From contig NZ_CP047357.1 in assembly GCF_030408835.1 (NCBI RefSeq), forward strand, positions 2,604,001-2,668,000: DNA of 64,000 nucleotides, in the 5' to 3' direction. Position 1 is the first letter of the stretch. Each line of letters starts with the position of its first letter. Shown one piece after another: positions 1 through 8,293 of the stretch. The notes below the pieces were generated by a model. That model saw only the letters and a program-made list of their open reading frames with translations, had not been told where the DNA came from and ran no database searches. The position numbers and the translations under genes were made by a program. Source of the DNA: Corynebacterium freneyi (lineage in GTDB: Bacteria; Actinomycetota; Actinomycetes; Mycobacteriales; Mycobacteriaceae).

Positions 1-248
1 AGGATCACCGTGATGATGATCGAGTTGCGGAAATACGCGAAGAAGGGCACCCGGTCGGTCGCGTCGGCGTAGTTCTGCGGGTACCACTCCTCGGGGAACC
101 AGCGGACCGGGATCGAGTAGATGTCGCCGTGCTGCTTGAGGCTGGCCAGGACGATCCAGATGAGGGGCAGGCCGATGAAGGCCACCGCCAGGGCCATGCC
201 CAGGTAGCCGACGATGCGCCAGACGATGCCGCGTTCGGTGCCGATCAT
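1..248 (-). CDS. ABC transporter permease, UgpE/MalG type (partial, runs off left edge)
   Basis: The 82 visible N-terminal residues start MIGTERGIVWRIVGYLGMAL, contain one clear membrane helix (about residues 10-35), then the typical permease segment ending in a second hydrophobic stretch (NSIIITVIL) just before the MetI-like core. The ATG at 248 overlaps the stop of the upstream permease (ATGA), so the two are translationally coupled. Sugar or glycerol-3-phosphate importers of this family use paired permeases, and corynebacterial ugpAEBC has this order, but the binding protein and ATPase lie outside the window, so the substrate cannot be decided. Confidence 0.85.
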   Translation of the reverse strand, partial: MIGTERGIVWRIVGYLGMALAVAFIGLPLIWIVLASLKQHGDIYSIPVRWFPEEWYPQNYADATDRVPFFAYFRNSIIITVI

Positions 249-1171
249 GCCCGCATGTTCTCCTTGTCCATGTAGCGCACCTGGATCAGCGTGACCACCA
301 GGAGGATGAGGAACAGGATGGTCGCGATGGTCGCGCCGTATCCCGCCCGGAAGTTGACGAAGGTTTCGTTGTAGACCTGGAACACCAGGGTCGTGGTGCC
401 GTTGCCCTGCGGGCCGCCGCGGGTCATGGTGTTGATGATGTCGAACACCTGCACCGAGTTGAGGGTGACGGTGATCGACAGGAAGAACGTGGTCGGCCGC
501 AGCTGCGGCAGCGTCACGCTGCGGAATCGGGTCCAGGCGCCGGCGCCGTCGATGGCGGCGGCCTCCGACAGGTCCCGGCTGAGCCCCTGCAGCGCCGCCA
601 GGTAGATGACGAAGGTGTAGCCGAGGTTCTTCCAGACGAAGGTGAACGTCACCATGAACAGGGCCCACGACGGGTTCTGGTAGAAGTTCGGGCTGTCGAC
701 GCCGATGCGGCCGAGGAGGTCCTGGACGAGACCGAAGGTCGGGTCGAAGACGAATTGGAAGGCCACGCCGATGGCGGCGCCGGAGATGACGAAGGGCGCG
801 AAGACCATCGACCGCACGGCGTTGCGGCCGCGCAGTTTCTGGTCGAGCAGCAGCGCCAGGATGAGGCCCAGGACCATCGATCCGATCACGGCGAAAAAGG
901 TGAAGACGACCGTGTTGAACAGGATCTTCGGCGTGTCGGCGCGGGTCGCCCATTCGACGTAGTTGTCGAAGCCGATGAAGGTCGACGTCGGCGACGAGAT
1001 GTTCCAGCTGAAGAAGGACAGCCGGATGTTGTCCAGCAGCGGCCGGTAGGTGAAGATCGCCAGGAGGATCAGGTTGGGGGCCAGGAGTGCGGCCGCGAGC
1101 AGCCATTCGCGCCTGCGCGCGGTGCGGGCTTTGGCCTCGAGCCCTGCTTGATCGATCCCGTTGTTTGCCAC
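245..1171 (-). CDS. ABC transporter permease, UgpA/MalF type
   Basis: About 308 aa inner-membrane permease with six predicted helices and the MetI-like loop (EAAAIDGAGAWTRFRSVTLP, about residues 197-216) that contacts the ATPase. It would pair with the downstream permease to form the channel of a carbohydrate or glycerol-3-phosphate importer. I chose the GTG at 1171 (VANNGIDQAGLEAKAR) because family members begin a short way before the first helix; the frame stays open to 1267 and an in-frame ATG lies near 1225, so the start is uncertain. Being the first visible gene of the operon, followed by the second permease with ATGA overlap, it fits an ugpA-ugpE order. Confidence 0.85.
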   Translation of the reverse strand: MANNGIDQAGLEAKARTARRREWLLAAALLAPNLILLAIFTYRPLLDNIRLSFFSWNISSPTSTFIGFDNYVEWATRADTPKILFNTVVFTFFAVIGSMVLGLILALLLDQKLRGRNAVRSMVFAPFVISGAAIGVAFQFVFDPTFGLVQDLLGRIGVDSPNFYQNPSWALFMVTFTFVWKNLGYTFVIYLAALQGLSRDLSEAAAIDGAGAWTRFRSVTLPQLRPTTFFLSITVTLNSVQVFDIINTMTRGGPQGNGTTTLVFQVYNETFVNFRAGYGATIATILFLILLVVTLIQVRYMDKENMRA

Positions 1172-1386
1172 AATTGGCCAGTCTGTTCCGCTCAAGTGAA
1201 ATCCACGCAACGGGCGGATGAACATTGGCGGGCAAGTCGGCGACCCACGATGAAACTCCGGTGCCATTCACATCACCATCCGCGCCACCATCCCCACCCC
1301 GCAGCCTTCAACCGACGACCCCGCCCCACGGCCGCCCATCGCGGCGCGCCACCATCCCCACCCCTCCCCTCCTCGACCCTTCCCCC

Positions 1387-1392
1387 TACAAT
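1387..1392 (+). promoter_or_regulatory. -10 box (TACAAT) of leaderless rhodanese gene
   Basis: TACAAT ends 7 nt before the ATG at 1400 and there is no Shine-Dalgarno sequence, so the transcript probably starts at or next to the start codon. Confidence 0.5.
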
Positions 1393-1399
1393 CGGCGCC

Positions 1400-1693
1400 A
1401 TGGAATTCATCCCCGTCAGAGAAGTTCCCGACGACGCGCAGATCATCGACGTCCGCTCGAAGATGGAGTGGGACGAGGGCCACCCCGTGGGGGCGGTGCA
1501 CATCCCGATGGAGGAGATCCCCTCGCGCTACGGCGAGTTCGATTTCGATCGCGACATTTACCTGATGTGCAAGTCCGGCGGCCGATCGGCGCAGGTGTGC
1601 CGATGGCTGGAGATGAACGGCATCGACGCGATCAACATTTCGGGCGGCATGATCGACTGGGAACATGCCGGTCGCCCGATCGAAAAGGGCTGA
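1400..1693 (+). CDS. Rhodanese-like sulfurtransferase domain protein
   Basis: A 97-aa single-domain rhodanese (PspE/GlpE size). The fold is recognisable from IIDVRSKMEWDEGHPVGAVH near the N-terminus and the active-site loop LMCKSGGRSAQVC, where the cysteine of CKSGGRS (about residue 58) is the expected sulfur-carrying residue, followed by the C-terminal ISGGMIDWEHAGRPI motif. Such proteins move sulfane sulfur or handle thiols and cyanide in the cytoplasm; the specific partner is unknown. It stands alone between a divergent ABC operon and the MarR/NRPS pair, with a leaderless-type promoter. Confidence 0.9.
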   Translation: MEFIPVREVPDDAQIIDVRSKMEWDEGHPVGAVHIPMEEIPSRYGEFDFDRDIYLMCKSGGRSAQVCRWLEMNGIDAINISGGMIDWEHAGRPIEKG

Positions 1694-1734
1694 CCGGCCG
1701 CCCGGTTTCGGGCACTTGTTGCGTCACGACGGAC

Positions 1735-1745
1735 CGTCGTAAAGC
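1735..1745 (-). repeat. Intergenic copy of the GCTTKACGACG motif
   Basis: GCTTTACGACG on the minus strand, within a small palindrome (ACGACGGACCGTCGT) between the rhodanese and MarR genes. See the finding on this 11-mer. Confidence 0.5.
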
Positions 1746-1802
1746 GGCCCACCCTGCAGGTTTGCCCCCGACGACATCGTTTCGGTGGGGGCCTCCCCAT
1801 TA

Positions 1803-1830
1803 TTGGCCCGATCACTCATGTGCCTATAAT
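1803..1830 (+). promoter_or_regulatory. Sigma-70-type promoter of the MarR/NRPS operon
   Basis: TTGGCC (1803-1808), a 16-nt spacer and a perfect TATAAT (1825-1830). The ATG at 1837 is 6 nt downstream, so the message is predicted leaderless. This is the best -10 box in the window and implies solid basal transcription of the regulator and the coupled NRPS gene unless it is repressed. Confidence 0.7.
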
Positions 1831-1836
1831 GGGTGC

Positions 1837-2421
1837 ATGCCAACGAAAAAAGATTCCCGAGATGTCCGCTCGGGCCCGATCATGCCCGGGGCGGTGACCT
1901 CAACTGCGGCGTGGGCGGTTCAGTGCCTGGACGCCCGGCTGCGGACCGCGATCGACGGCGTCCTCGCCGACCGCGCCACCGACCTCGCGCTGACCGTGCG
2001 CGGGTACTGGCTGCTGGAGGCCATCGGCCCCGCCCCCGCCCACTCCCAGAGCGAATTGTGCGACCTGCTGGGCATCGACCGGTCCGACATGGTCCGACTG
2101 GTCGACGTCCTCGAAGGCGCCGACCTGGTCGAGCGCGTCCGCGACACCGCGGACCGTCGCCGCCAGCTCATCGGCCCCACCACCGTCGGCGCGACGCTGC
2201 GCGATTCCATCCGCGACGGCATCGCCGACGCCGAGGCCCGCGTCTTCGCCGACGTTCCCGCCGCAGCGCGCGAGGCCCTCACCGCCGCGCTGAGCGCACG
2301 GCCCTCCGATGAGGGAGAATCCCCGGATGGGCGCGACACCGCGGCCGCCGCCCCCGAACCTCCGAAGAAACAGAAGAAGAAGCGGAAGAAAAAGAAGAAG
2401 AAGGGTGGCAAGCGCCGGTGA
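1837..2421 (+). CDS. MarR-family regulator with poly-lysine C-terminal tail
   Basis: 194 aa. Residues about 20-150 look like a MarR winged helix: a recognition region around SELCDLLGIDRSDMVRLVDV and the wing ERVRDTADRRRQL. The family represses or activates nearby genes in response to small ligands. The unusual part is the last 20 or so residues, almost pure lysine and arginine (KKQKKKRKKKKKKGGKRR), preceded by an acidic/Ala-Pro linker; such a tail could add non-specific DNA or polyanion binding. The stop overlaps the GTG of the Pls-type synthetase by 4 nt (GTGA), so it is very probably that gene's own regulator. The frame keeps normal codon structure into the tail, arguing against a frameshift artefact. 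Confidence 0.8.
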   Translation: MPTKKDSRDVRSGPIMPGAVTSTAAWAVQCLDARLRTAIDGVLADRATDLALTVRGYWLLEAIGPAPAHSQSELCDLLGIDRSDMVRLVDVLEGADLVERVRDTADRRRQLIGPTTVGATLRDSIRDGIADAEARVFADVPAAAREALTAALSARPSDEGESPDGRDTAAAAPEPPKKQKKKRKKKKKKGGKRR

Positions 2422-5400
2422 CCGACCTCGCTGATCAGATTCCCTCCCAGTACCTGCGCGGAGACCTGGCCGCCCCCGAACGCACGCTCATCGACATCCT
2501 GCGGGCCACCGCCGCCGAGCATCCCGAAGCGGCTGCGCTCGACGACGGCGACGTGGTGATGACCTACTCCGATCTCCTCGCCGAGATCGACGAGACCGCC
2601 GCGTGGCTGGGGTCGAAGGGCATCGGCGCAGGCGACCGCGTCGGCGTCCGCATGCCGTCGGGCAGCCGGGAGCTCTACGTCGCCATCCTGTCGATTCTCG
2701 CGGCGGGCGCGGCCTATGTGCCGGTCGACGCCGACGACCCGGACGAACGCGCCGAGATGGTCTTCGGCGAAGCCGGCATCGCCGCCTGGTTCGGCGCCGA
2801 CGGCCTGCACCTCACCCCGGGGCACGTGGCCGCGGAGCCGGCCCGCGAGCCGACGCCCGACGACGACGCGTGGATCATCTTCACCTCCGGGTCGACGGGC
2901 AAGCCGAAGGGCGTGGCGGTCACGCACCGCAGCGCCGCGGCGTTCGTCGACGCGGAGTCCCGCCTGTTCCTGGCCGATCATCCCGATGGTCCGCTGGGCC
3001 CGGAGGACCGGGTCCTGGCCGGCCTGTCGGTCGCGTTCGACGCGTCGTGCGAGGAAATGTGGATCGCCTGGGCGCACGGTTCCTGCCTGGTTCCGGCGCC
3101 GCGGTCGCTGGTGCGGTCCGGCATGGACCTGGGCCCGTGGCTGATTTCGCGGTCCATCACGGCGGTGTCGACCGTCCCGACGTTGGCAGGCCTGTGGCCC
3201 GCCGAGGCGTTGGATTCGGTGCGTCTGCTCATCGTCGGCGGCGAGGCCTGCCCGGCGGAGCTGGTCGAGCGCCTGTCCACGCCCGAGCGCGAGGTGTGGA
3301 ACACCTACGGCCCCACCGAGGCGACGGTCGTCGCCTGCGCCGCGGAGCTCAAGCCCGGCGAGCCGGTGACCATCGGCGTGTCGTTGGACGGCTGGGATCT
3401 CGTGGTCGTCGACGGCGACGAGACGCCGGTGGCCGTCGGCGAGGTCGGCGAGCTGGTCATCGGCGGCGTCGGCTTGGCCCGCTACCTCGACCCCGAGAAG
3501 GACGCCGAGAAGTACGCGCCGATGCCGTCCATCGGTTGGGATCGGGCGTACCGCACCGGCGATCACGTGCGGCTGGAGCCGGAGGGCCTGCATTTCGTGG
3601 GCCGCGTCGACGATCAGGTGAAGATCGGCGGCCGCCGCATCGAGCTCGGCGAGGTCGAGGCGCACCTGGCGGCGTTGCCGGGCGTGACCCAGGCCAGCGT
3701 GCAGGTGCGCCAGACCGCGGGCGGCCAGGACATTCTGGTCGGTTACGTCGGCGCCGGCGGCGATGCCGCGAACGTCGATCCGGAGGCGTCGCTGGAGCGT
3801 TTGCGCGCCGAGATGCCTGCGGCGATGGTGCCGCGTCTGCACGTCATGGACGAGTTGCCGGTGCGCACGTCGGGCAAGGTCGACAAGGCTGGCCTGCCCT
3901 GGCCGTTGCCCAACGACGGCGCCGGCGACGCCGATGACGCCGAGTTGGCGGGCATGAACCCGATCGAGGCGTGGTTGTCGGGCATTTGGGCGGAGGTTCT
4001 CGCCGTGCCCGCGCCGGGTCCGGCGGCGGATTTCTTCGCCCTCGGCGGCACGTCGTTGGCCGCGGCGACGGTGGTGGCCCGCATGCGCGAGCGTGCCCCG
4101 CAGGTTGCGGTGCGCGATCTCTACGATCACCCGCGTCTGGGTCGGCTCGCCGAAGAGCTGGAGTCCCGCGGGTTGTCGCTTGACGACGGTTCGTCGGAGG
4201 GTACGGCGGACGCCGAGCCGAAGCGCGTCGTCAAGCCCGTGCCGCGTTCGACCCGCCACGCCCAGTCGCTGTCCATGGTGCCGCTGCAGACCATCCGCGC
4301 GGCGAAGTGGATGACGTGGCTGGCGGTGCTCAACGCCATCGCCCACGGGCTGGGGTCGCAGTTCGCGCTGCCCGTGCCGTGGTGGCTGGCGGTGGTGCTG
4401 GCGGTGCTGTTCATCACCCCGCTGGGCACGCTGCCGCTGACGGCGCTGGCCACCCGCGTGCTCATGCGCGGAGTGACGCCCGGCGATCACCCGCGCGGCG
4501 GAAAGGTCCACATGAAGCTGTGGGCCGCCGAACGGCTCGCCGACGCCTCGGGGGCGCGCGGGGTCGGCGGCGCCCCGTGGATGCTGTGGTACGCCCGCGC
4601 GCTGGGCGCGACGGTGGGAAAGGGCGTGTCGTTGCACACCCTGCCGCCGGTGACCGGCTTCATCGAATTCGGCGACTACTCTTCCGTCGAACCGGAGACG
4701 GACATCTCCGGGTACTGGGTCGACGGCGACGTCGTCCACGTCGGCCACATCACCATCGGGGCCGAGGCCCGCGTCGGCGCGCGCTGCACCCTCATGCCGG
4801 GCACCGTCATCGGCGAGGCCGCCCACGTCGAGGCCGGCTCGTGCGTCACCGGAGTGAAGAAGGTCAAGGCCGGCGCCCGCTGGTCGGGTTCGCCCGCCCG
4901 CAAGGTCGGCCGGCCGAAGCGCCGCTTCCCCGTCGAGGTTCCCCCGCGCCGCGCCCACTGGCTGCCGATCTACGGCCTCTCCGCGCTGATTTTGGCCCTG
5001 GTGCCGGTGTCGGCGCTGGCCGCGGCCGCCGCGATCATCGGGTTCGGCGCGTCCTCGGCGACGACGTGGCCCGGCGCGATCGGCCTGGCCTTCGTGTGGA
5101 CCGCGCCCGCCGCCATCGCCGCATTCGCCGTGTACGCGCTGCTGACGCTGATCCTCGTGCGACTGCTGTCCATCGGGCTCAAGCCCGGCGTGCACCCCGT
5201 CCGATCCCGGGTGGGCTGGCAGGCGTGGGCCACCGAACGCCTCATGGACGCCGCCCGCACCGACCTGTTCCCCCTCTACGCCTCGCAGCTGACCCCGTGG
5301 TGGCTACGCGCGCTGGGCGCGGAGGTCGGCCGCGACGCCGAGATCTCCACCGCCGTGGTGCTGCCGAAGTTCACCGACATCCGCGAGGGCTCCTTCCTCG

Positions 5401-6395
5401 CCGACGACACCATGGTCGGCGGCTACGAGCTCGGCGGCGGGTGGATGCTGCTCGAGCAAACCCGCATCGGCCGCCGTTCCTTCCTGGGCAACTCCGGCAT
5501 CGCCGGGCCCGGCCGCAAGCTGGGCAAGAACTCCCTGGTCGCCGTACTGTCGTCGACGCCGAAGAAGGCCAAGGCCGGGTCGAACTGGTGGGGTTCCCCG
5601 CCGGAGCGCCTGCGCCGCGTGACCGTCAAGGTCGACGGCGGCGAGGACCGAACCTACAGCCCGGGCTTCGGGGTGAAGGCCGCCCGCGGTGCGGTGGAGA
5701 CGCTGCGCCTGCTGGCCCCCGTCACCTCGCTGGCCCTGGCCGTGCTGGTCCTGCTGGCGATGCAGGGCACCGCCCTGGGCGTCGCCTCCCTCATCGGCGT
5801 CGGCTCCGGCCGGGAACTGCCGTCCCTCCTGCTCGGCCTGGTCGCCGCGTGGTTCATCGGTTCCCCCGTGCTGCTCATCGCCGGCATGCTGGCGATGCTC
5901 ATGACCGTCGCCATGAAGTGGATCTGCGTGGGCACCCACGAGAAGGGCGAGCACGCCCTGTGGAGCCGCTTCGTGTGGCTCGACGAACTGCAGGACACCT
6001 TCGTCGAAACCGTCGCGGCCCCCTGGTACCTCGTGCCCGTCACCGGCACCGGCGGCATGAACCGCGCGATGCGCTGGCTCGGCGCCGACATCGGCCACGG
6101 CACATGGCTCGAGTCGTACTGGCTGCCGGAAACCGACCTGTGCCACATCGGCGAAGGCGCCACCGTCGGCCGCGGCTGCGTGGTGCAGACGCACCTGTTC
6201 CAGGACCGCGTCATGAGCCTCGACACCGTCGAACTCGCCCCGGGCGCCACCCTCGGCCCCCACTCCGTCGCGCTGCCGGCCTCCCGCCTCGGCGAGTCGA
6301 CCACCATCGGCCCCGCGTCGCTGGTCATGCGTGGCGACGTCGTCCCCGCCGACACCCGCTGGCAGGGCAACCCCATCGAGCCCGTGAAGGAATAA
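2418..6395 (+). CDS. Pls/PosA-type single-module NRPS, candidate epsilon-poly-L-lysine synthetase
   Basis: 1325 aa, close to the length of streptomycete epsilon-poly-lysine synthase (Pls). In order: an adenylation domain (residues about 20-500) with A3 FTSGSTGKPKG (about 155-165), A5 NTYGPTEAT (295-303), A7 YRTGDH, A8 GRVDDQVKIGGRRIELGEVE and the A10 lysine K487; a carrier domain with GGTSL and the phosphopantetheine serine S546; then six membrane helices in three pairs (about 632-682, 850-915, 1095-1165), each pair followed by a soluble domain with left-handed-beta-helix/acetyltransferase-like character. This is the Pls architecture (A-T-6TM-C1-C2-C3). Hand alignment to GrsA gives the code D208 A209 E212 S251 I272 G274 T296 V304 V305 K487, close to the published lysine code DAESIGSVCK. 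Product lysine homopolymer is inference; other basic residues are possible. Confidence 0.8.
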   Translation: MTDLADQIPSQYLRGDLAAPERTLIDILRATAAEHPEAAALDDGDVVMTYSDLLAEIDETAAWLGSKGIGAGDRVGVRMPSGSRELYVAILSILAAGAAYVPVDADDPDERAEMVFGEAGIAAWFGADGLHLTPGHVAAEPAREPTPDDDAWIIFTSGSTGKPKGVAVTHRSAAAFVDAESRLFLADHPDGPLGPEDRVLAGLSVAFDASCEEMWIAWAHGSCLVPAPRSLVRSGMDLGPWLISRSITAVSTVPTLAGLWPAEALDSVRLLIVGGEACPAELVERLSTPEREVWNTYGPTEATVVACAAELKPGEPVTIGVSLDGWDLVVVDGDETPVAVGEVGELVIGGVGLARYLDPEKDAEKYAPMPSIGWDRAYRTGDHVRLEPEGLHFVGRVDDQVKIGGRRIELGEVEAHLAALPGVTQASVQVRQTAGGQDILVGYVGAGGDAANVDPEASLERLRAEMPAAMVPRLHVMDELPVRTSGKVDKAGLPWPLPNDGAGDADDAELAGMNPIEAWLSGIWAEVLAVPAPGPAADFFALGGTSLAAATVVARMRERAPQVAVRDLYDHPRLGRLAEELESRGLSLDDGSSEGTADAEPKRVVKPVPRSTRHAQSLSMVPLQTIRAAKWMTWLAVLNAIAHGLGSQFALPVPWWLAVVLAVLFITPLGTLPLTALATRVLMRGVTPGDHPRGGKVHMKLWAAERLADASGARGVGGAPWMLWYARALGATVGKGVSLHTLPPVTGFIEFGDYSSVEPETDISGYWVDGDVVHVGHITIGAEARVGARCTLMPGTVIGEAAHVEAGSCVTGVKKVKAGARWSGSPARKVGRPKRRFPVEVPPRRAHWLPIYGLSALILALVPVSALAAAAAIIGFGASSATTWPGAIGLAFVWTAPAAIAAFAVYALLTLILVRLLSIGLKPGVHPVRSRVGWQAWATERLMDAARTDLFPLYASQLTPWWLRALGAEVGRDAEISTAVVLPKFTDIREGSFLADDTMVGGYELGGGWMLLEQTRIGRRSFLGNSGIAGPGRKLGKNSLVAVLSSTPKKAKAGSNWWGSPPERLRRVTVKVDGGEDRTYSPGFGVKAARGAVETLRLLAPVTSLALAVLVLLAMQGTALGVASLIGVGSGRELPSLLLGLVAAWFIGSPVLLIAGMLAMLMTVAMKWICVGTHEKGEHALWSRFVWLDELQDTFVETVAAPWYLVPVTGTGGMNRAMRWLGADIGHGTWLESYWLPETDLCHIGEGATVGRGCVVQTHLFQDRVMSLDTVELAPGATLGPHSVALPASRLGESTTIGPASLVMRGDVVPADTRWQGNPIEPVKE

Positions 6396-6467
6396 GGGAC
6401 AGAGAACGGGAAGCCACCCGGGAGCCCAGGCGCCCGGGGGACCCCGGACCTCGAACCCGAATAGCGA

Positions 6468-6503
6468 AACCGGCCCCCGCACCGAATGGTGCGGGGGCCG
6501 GTT
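6468..6503. terminator. Bidirectional hairpin between NRPS and ppk2
   Basis: A perfect 16-bp stem (AACCGGCCCCCGCACC, loop GAAT) between convergent genes. There is no T-run, as is common for actinobacterial hairpin terminators. Confidence 0.75.
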
Positions 6504-6514
6504 CGTCGTCAAGC
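6504..6514 (-). repeat. Intergenic copy of the GCTTKACGACG motif
   Basis: GCTTGACGACG on the minus strand, directly next to the terminator hairpin at 6468-6503. Confidence 0.5.
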
Positions 6515-6545
6515 GGCATGCAGGCCCGGAACGGCCCGAACGAAA

Positions 6546-7445
6546 TCAGTCGCCGATCTGATCGCGACCGCGCAGCACGATCTTCGGATCCGGCTCGCCC
6601 ACGAGCTCATGATCCTTGTTCGTGTACTCGAACTTCGACAGCACGTAACGCATCGCGTTGATGCGGGCACGCTTCTTGTCGTTGGACTTGATGGTGATCC
6701 ACGGCGACTCGTCGGTGTCCGTGTAACGGAACTGCTCCTCCTTCGCGCGGGTGTAATCATCCCAGCGATCCAGCGACGCCAGGTCCATCGGCGACAGCTT
6801 CCACTGACGCACCGGGTCCACCTGACGGATGGCGAAACGCGTGCGCTGCTCCTTCTGGGTCACCGAGAACCACAGCTTCGTCAGCGAAATGCCCGACCCC
6901 AGGATCATGTTCTCCAGCATCGGCACCTCGCGCAGGAACTCCGCGTGCTGCGACTCCGTGCAGAAGCCCATCACGCGCTCCACGCCCGAACGGTTGTACC
7001 AGGAGCGGTCGAAGAACACGATCTCGCCCGCCGCCGGGAAGTGCTGGATGTAGCGCTGGAAGTACCACGACGTCGACTCACGCGGCGACGGCTTCTCCAA
7101 CGCCACCGTGCGGGCGCCACGGGGATTGAGGTGCTCGTTGAAGCGCTTGATGGTGCCGCCCTTGCCGGCGGCGTCGCGCCCCTCGAAGAGGATGATGTGC
7201 TTCTGCCCGGTCTCCTTGGTCCAGTTCTGCCACTTCAGCAGCTCGATCTGGAGCGCGCGCTTGACCTTCTCGTACTCCTTGCGCGTCATGCGCTCGTCGT
7301 ACGGGTAGTTCTCGCGCCACGTCTGCACCGGCGCGCCGGACGGGGTGATCAGCACCGGATCGTCCTCGTCGGAGTCGTCGACGACGTAGCCCTCGGTCGC
7401 CGCCAAATCGACGATGTGGAAGTCCTCTTCGTTCGTGTCAGCCAT
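6546..7445 (-). CDS. ppk2: Polyphosphate kinase 2
   Basis: 299-aa cytoplasmic PPK2 that transfers phosphate between polyphosphate and nucleoside di- or triphosphates. The Walker A loop GRDAAGKGG (about residues 89-97), the lid segment NPRGARTVALEKPSPRE and FFDRSWYNRSGVERVMGFC with the Walker B aspartate are all present, as is the C-terminal SPWITIKSNDKKRARIN. Length matches single-domain class I PPK2. The gene is monocistronic, convergent with the NRPS gene, and carries a leaderless-type promoter (TAGGAT seven nt before the ATG). Whether it prefers GDP or ADP cannot be told from sequence. Confidence 0.95.
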   Translation of the reverse strand: MADTNEEDFHIVDLAATEGYVVDDSDEDDPVLITPSGAPVQTWRENYPYDERMTRKEYEKVKRALQIELLKWQNWTKETGQKHIILFEGRDAAGKGGTIKRFNEHLNPRGARTVALEKPSPRESTSWYFQRYIQHFPAAGEIVFFDRSWYNRSGVERVMGFCTESQHAEFLREVPMLENMILGSGISLTKLWFSVTQKEQRTRFAIRQVDPVRQWKLSPMDLASLDRWDDYTRAKEEQFRYTDTDESPWITIKSNDKKRARINAMRYVLSKFEYTNKDHELVGEPDPKIVLRGRDQIGD

Positions 7446-7583
7446 ACCTCATATCCTACTGAACATCGCCACCGCGCGTCCCCCATGCGGGTACCCTTAC
7501 CAGCAATTTCCCGGCAGCCCATGTTTCGCGCCGCCGAAATCGGGGAAACGCGGCGAACAATGACCGTCGGCGAACGCCGGGCG

Positions 7584-7589
7584 TACGAT
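7584..7589 (+). promoter_or_regulatory. -10 box (TACGAT) of leaderless gene at 7596
   Basis: TACGAT lies 6 nt before the ATG; TGACCG 17 nt upstream is a plausible -35. Confidence 0.5.
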
Positions 7590-7595
7590 GTGGGC

Positions 7596-8072
7596 ATGCT
7601 GTTGTCCGAAGCTCTCGCCGCGCGGTCGGAGGTCGCCGACCGTCTCAACGAAATGAATCGACGCGTCGCGATGGTCGCCCAAGTTCAGGAAGGCGACGAC
7701 CCCGACGAGGACCCGCAGGCCCTCATCGCCGAAGCCGAACGCCTGATGGAGCGTTTCGAATGGCTCGTGCGCTCCATCAACGCCACCAACTCCGCCACCG
7801 CCTTCGACGGCGGGACGCTCAGCGACGCGCTGGCCAAGCGCGACCACCTGCTCAAGCTGCGGCGGTTCTACACCTCCGTGGCGGACGAAGCCTACGGTCG
7901 GCAGAACCGGTACTCGGCCTCCGAAATCCGCTTCGTCTCCACCGTGGACATTCGGTCGTTGCGCAAGAAGGCGGACCAGGCCGCGAAGGAGCACCGAGCC
8001 CTGGACACCCGCATCCAGCAGGTCAACTGGGCCACCGAACTCATCGAGGCCGACGGCAAGCGGGCCGAGTAA
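7596..8072 (+). CDS. DIP1984-family conserved protein
   Basis: 158 aa, soluble, predicted mostly alpha-helical with coiled-coil character (heptad-like SEALAARSEVADRLNEMNRR and a second helical half ending TRIQQVNWATELIEADG). It resembles the uncharacterised DIP1984 family found in corynebacteria and other bacteria; no catalytic motif is evident and no function is known to me. It is expressed from its own leaderless-type promoter, divergent from ppk2 and followed by an IS element. Confidence 0.8.
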   Translation: MLLSEALAARSEVADRLNEMNRRVAMVAQVQEGDDPDEDPQALIAEAERLMERFEWLVRSINATNSATAFDGGTLSDALAKRDHLLKLRRFYTSVADEAYGRQNRYSASEIRFVSTVDIRSLRKKADQAAKEHRALDTRIQQVNWATELIEADGKRAE

Positions 8073-8293
8073 AGTAGCCCGCAGAACTGAATAAGTCGGT
8101 AGTTGCATCCGGATCGTCGGCGAGCGCGAAGGCCCGTCTCCGGCCCATGGAGACACCACGATCACTGCCCTGTATTGAGGCCGCAGGGAAATTTTTTCAC
8201 GGACGGTCCTCGTCACCATTTACACGGGCACGGTTCATCGTTCATTTTTCACCACCGTGCGCTGAGGCATCCGATGCAACGAGGGTGGGTTCG
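8073..8293. other. Intergenic region before the IS element
   Basis: 221 nt without a convincing gene. It contains a weak stem (CCCTG ... CAGGG) followed by a T-run near 8190 that may terminate the upstream gene; nothing else is recognisable. Confidence 0.4.

Noticed and set aside
1920..5195. A 1091-codon open frame on the minus strand opposite the NRPS gene
   Set aside because: Arg/Ala/Gly-rich composition typical of a high-GC shadow frame; the plus strand carries recognisable A-domain motifs throughout.
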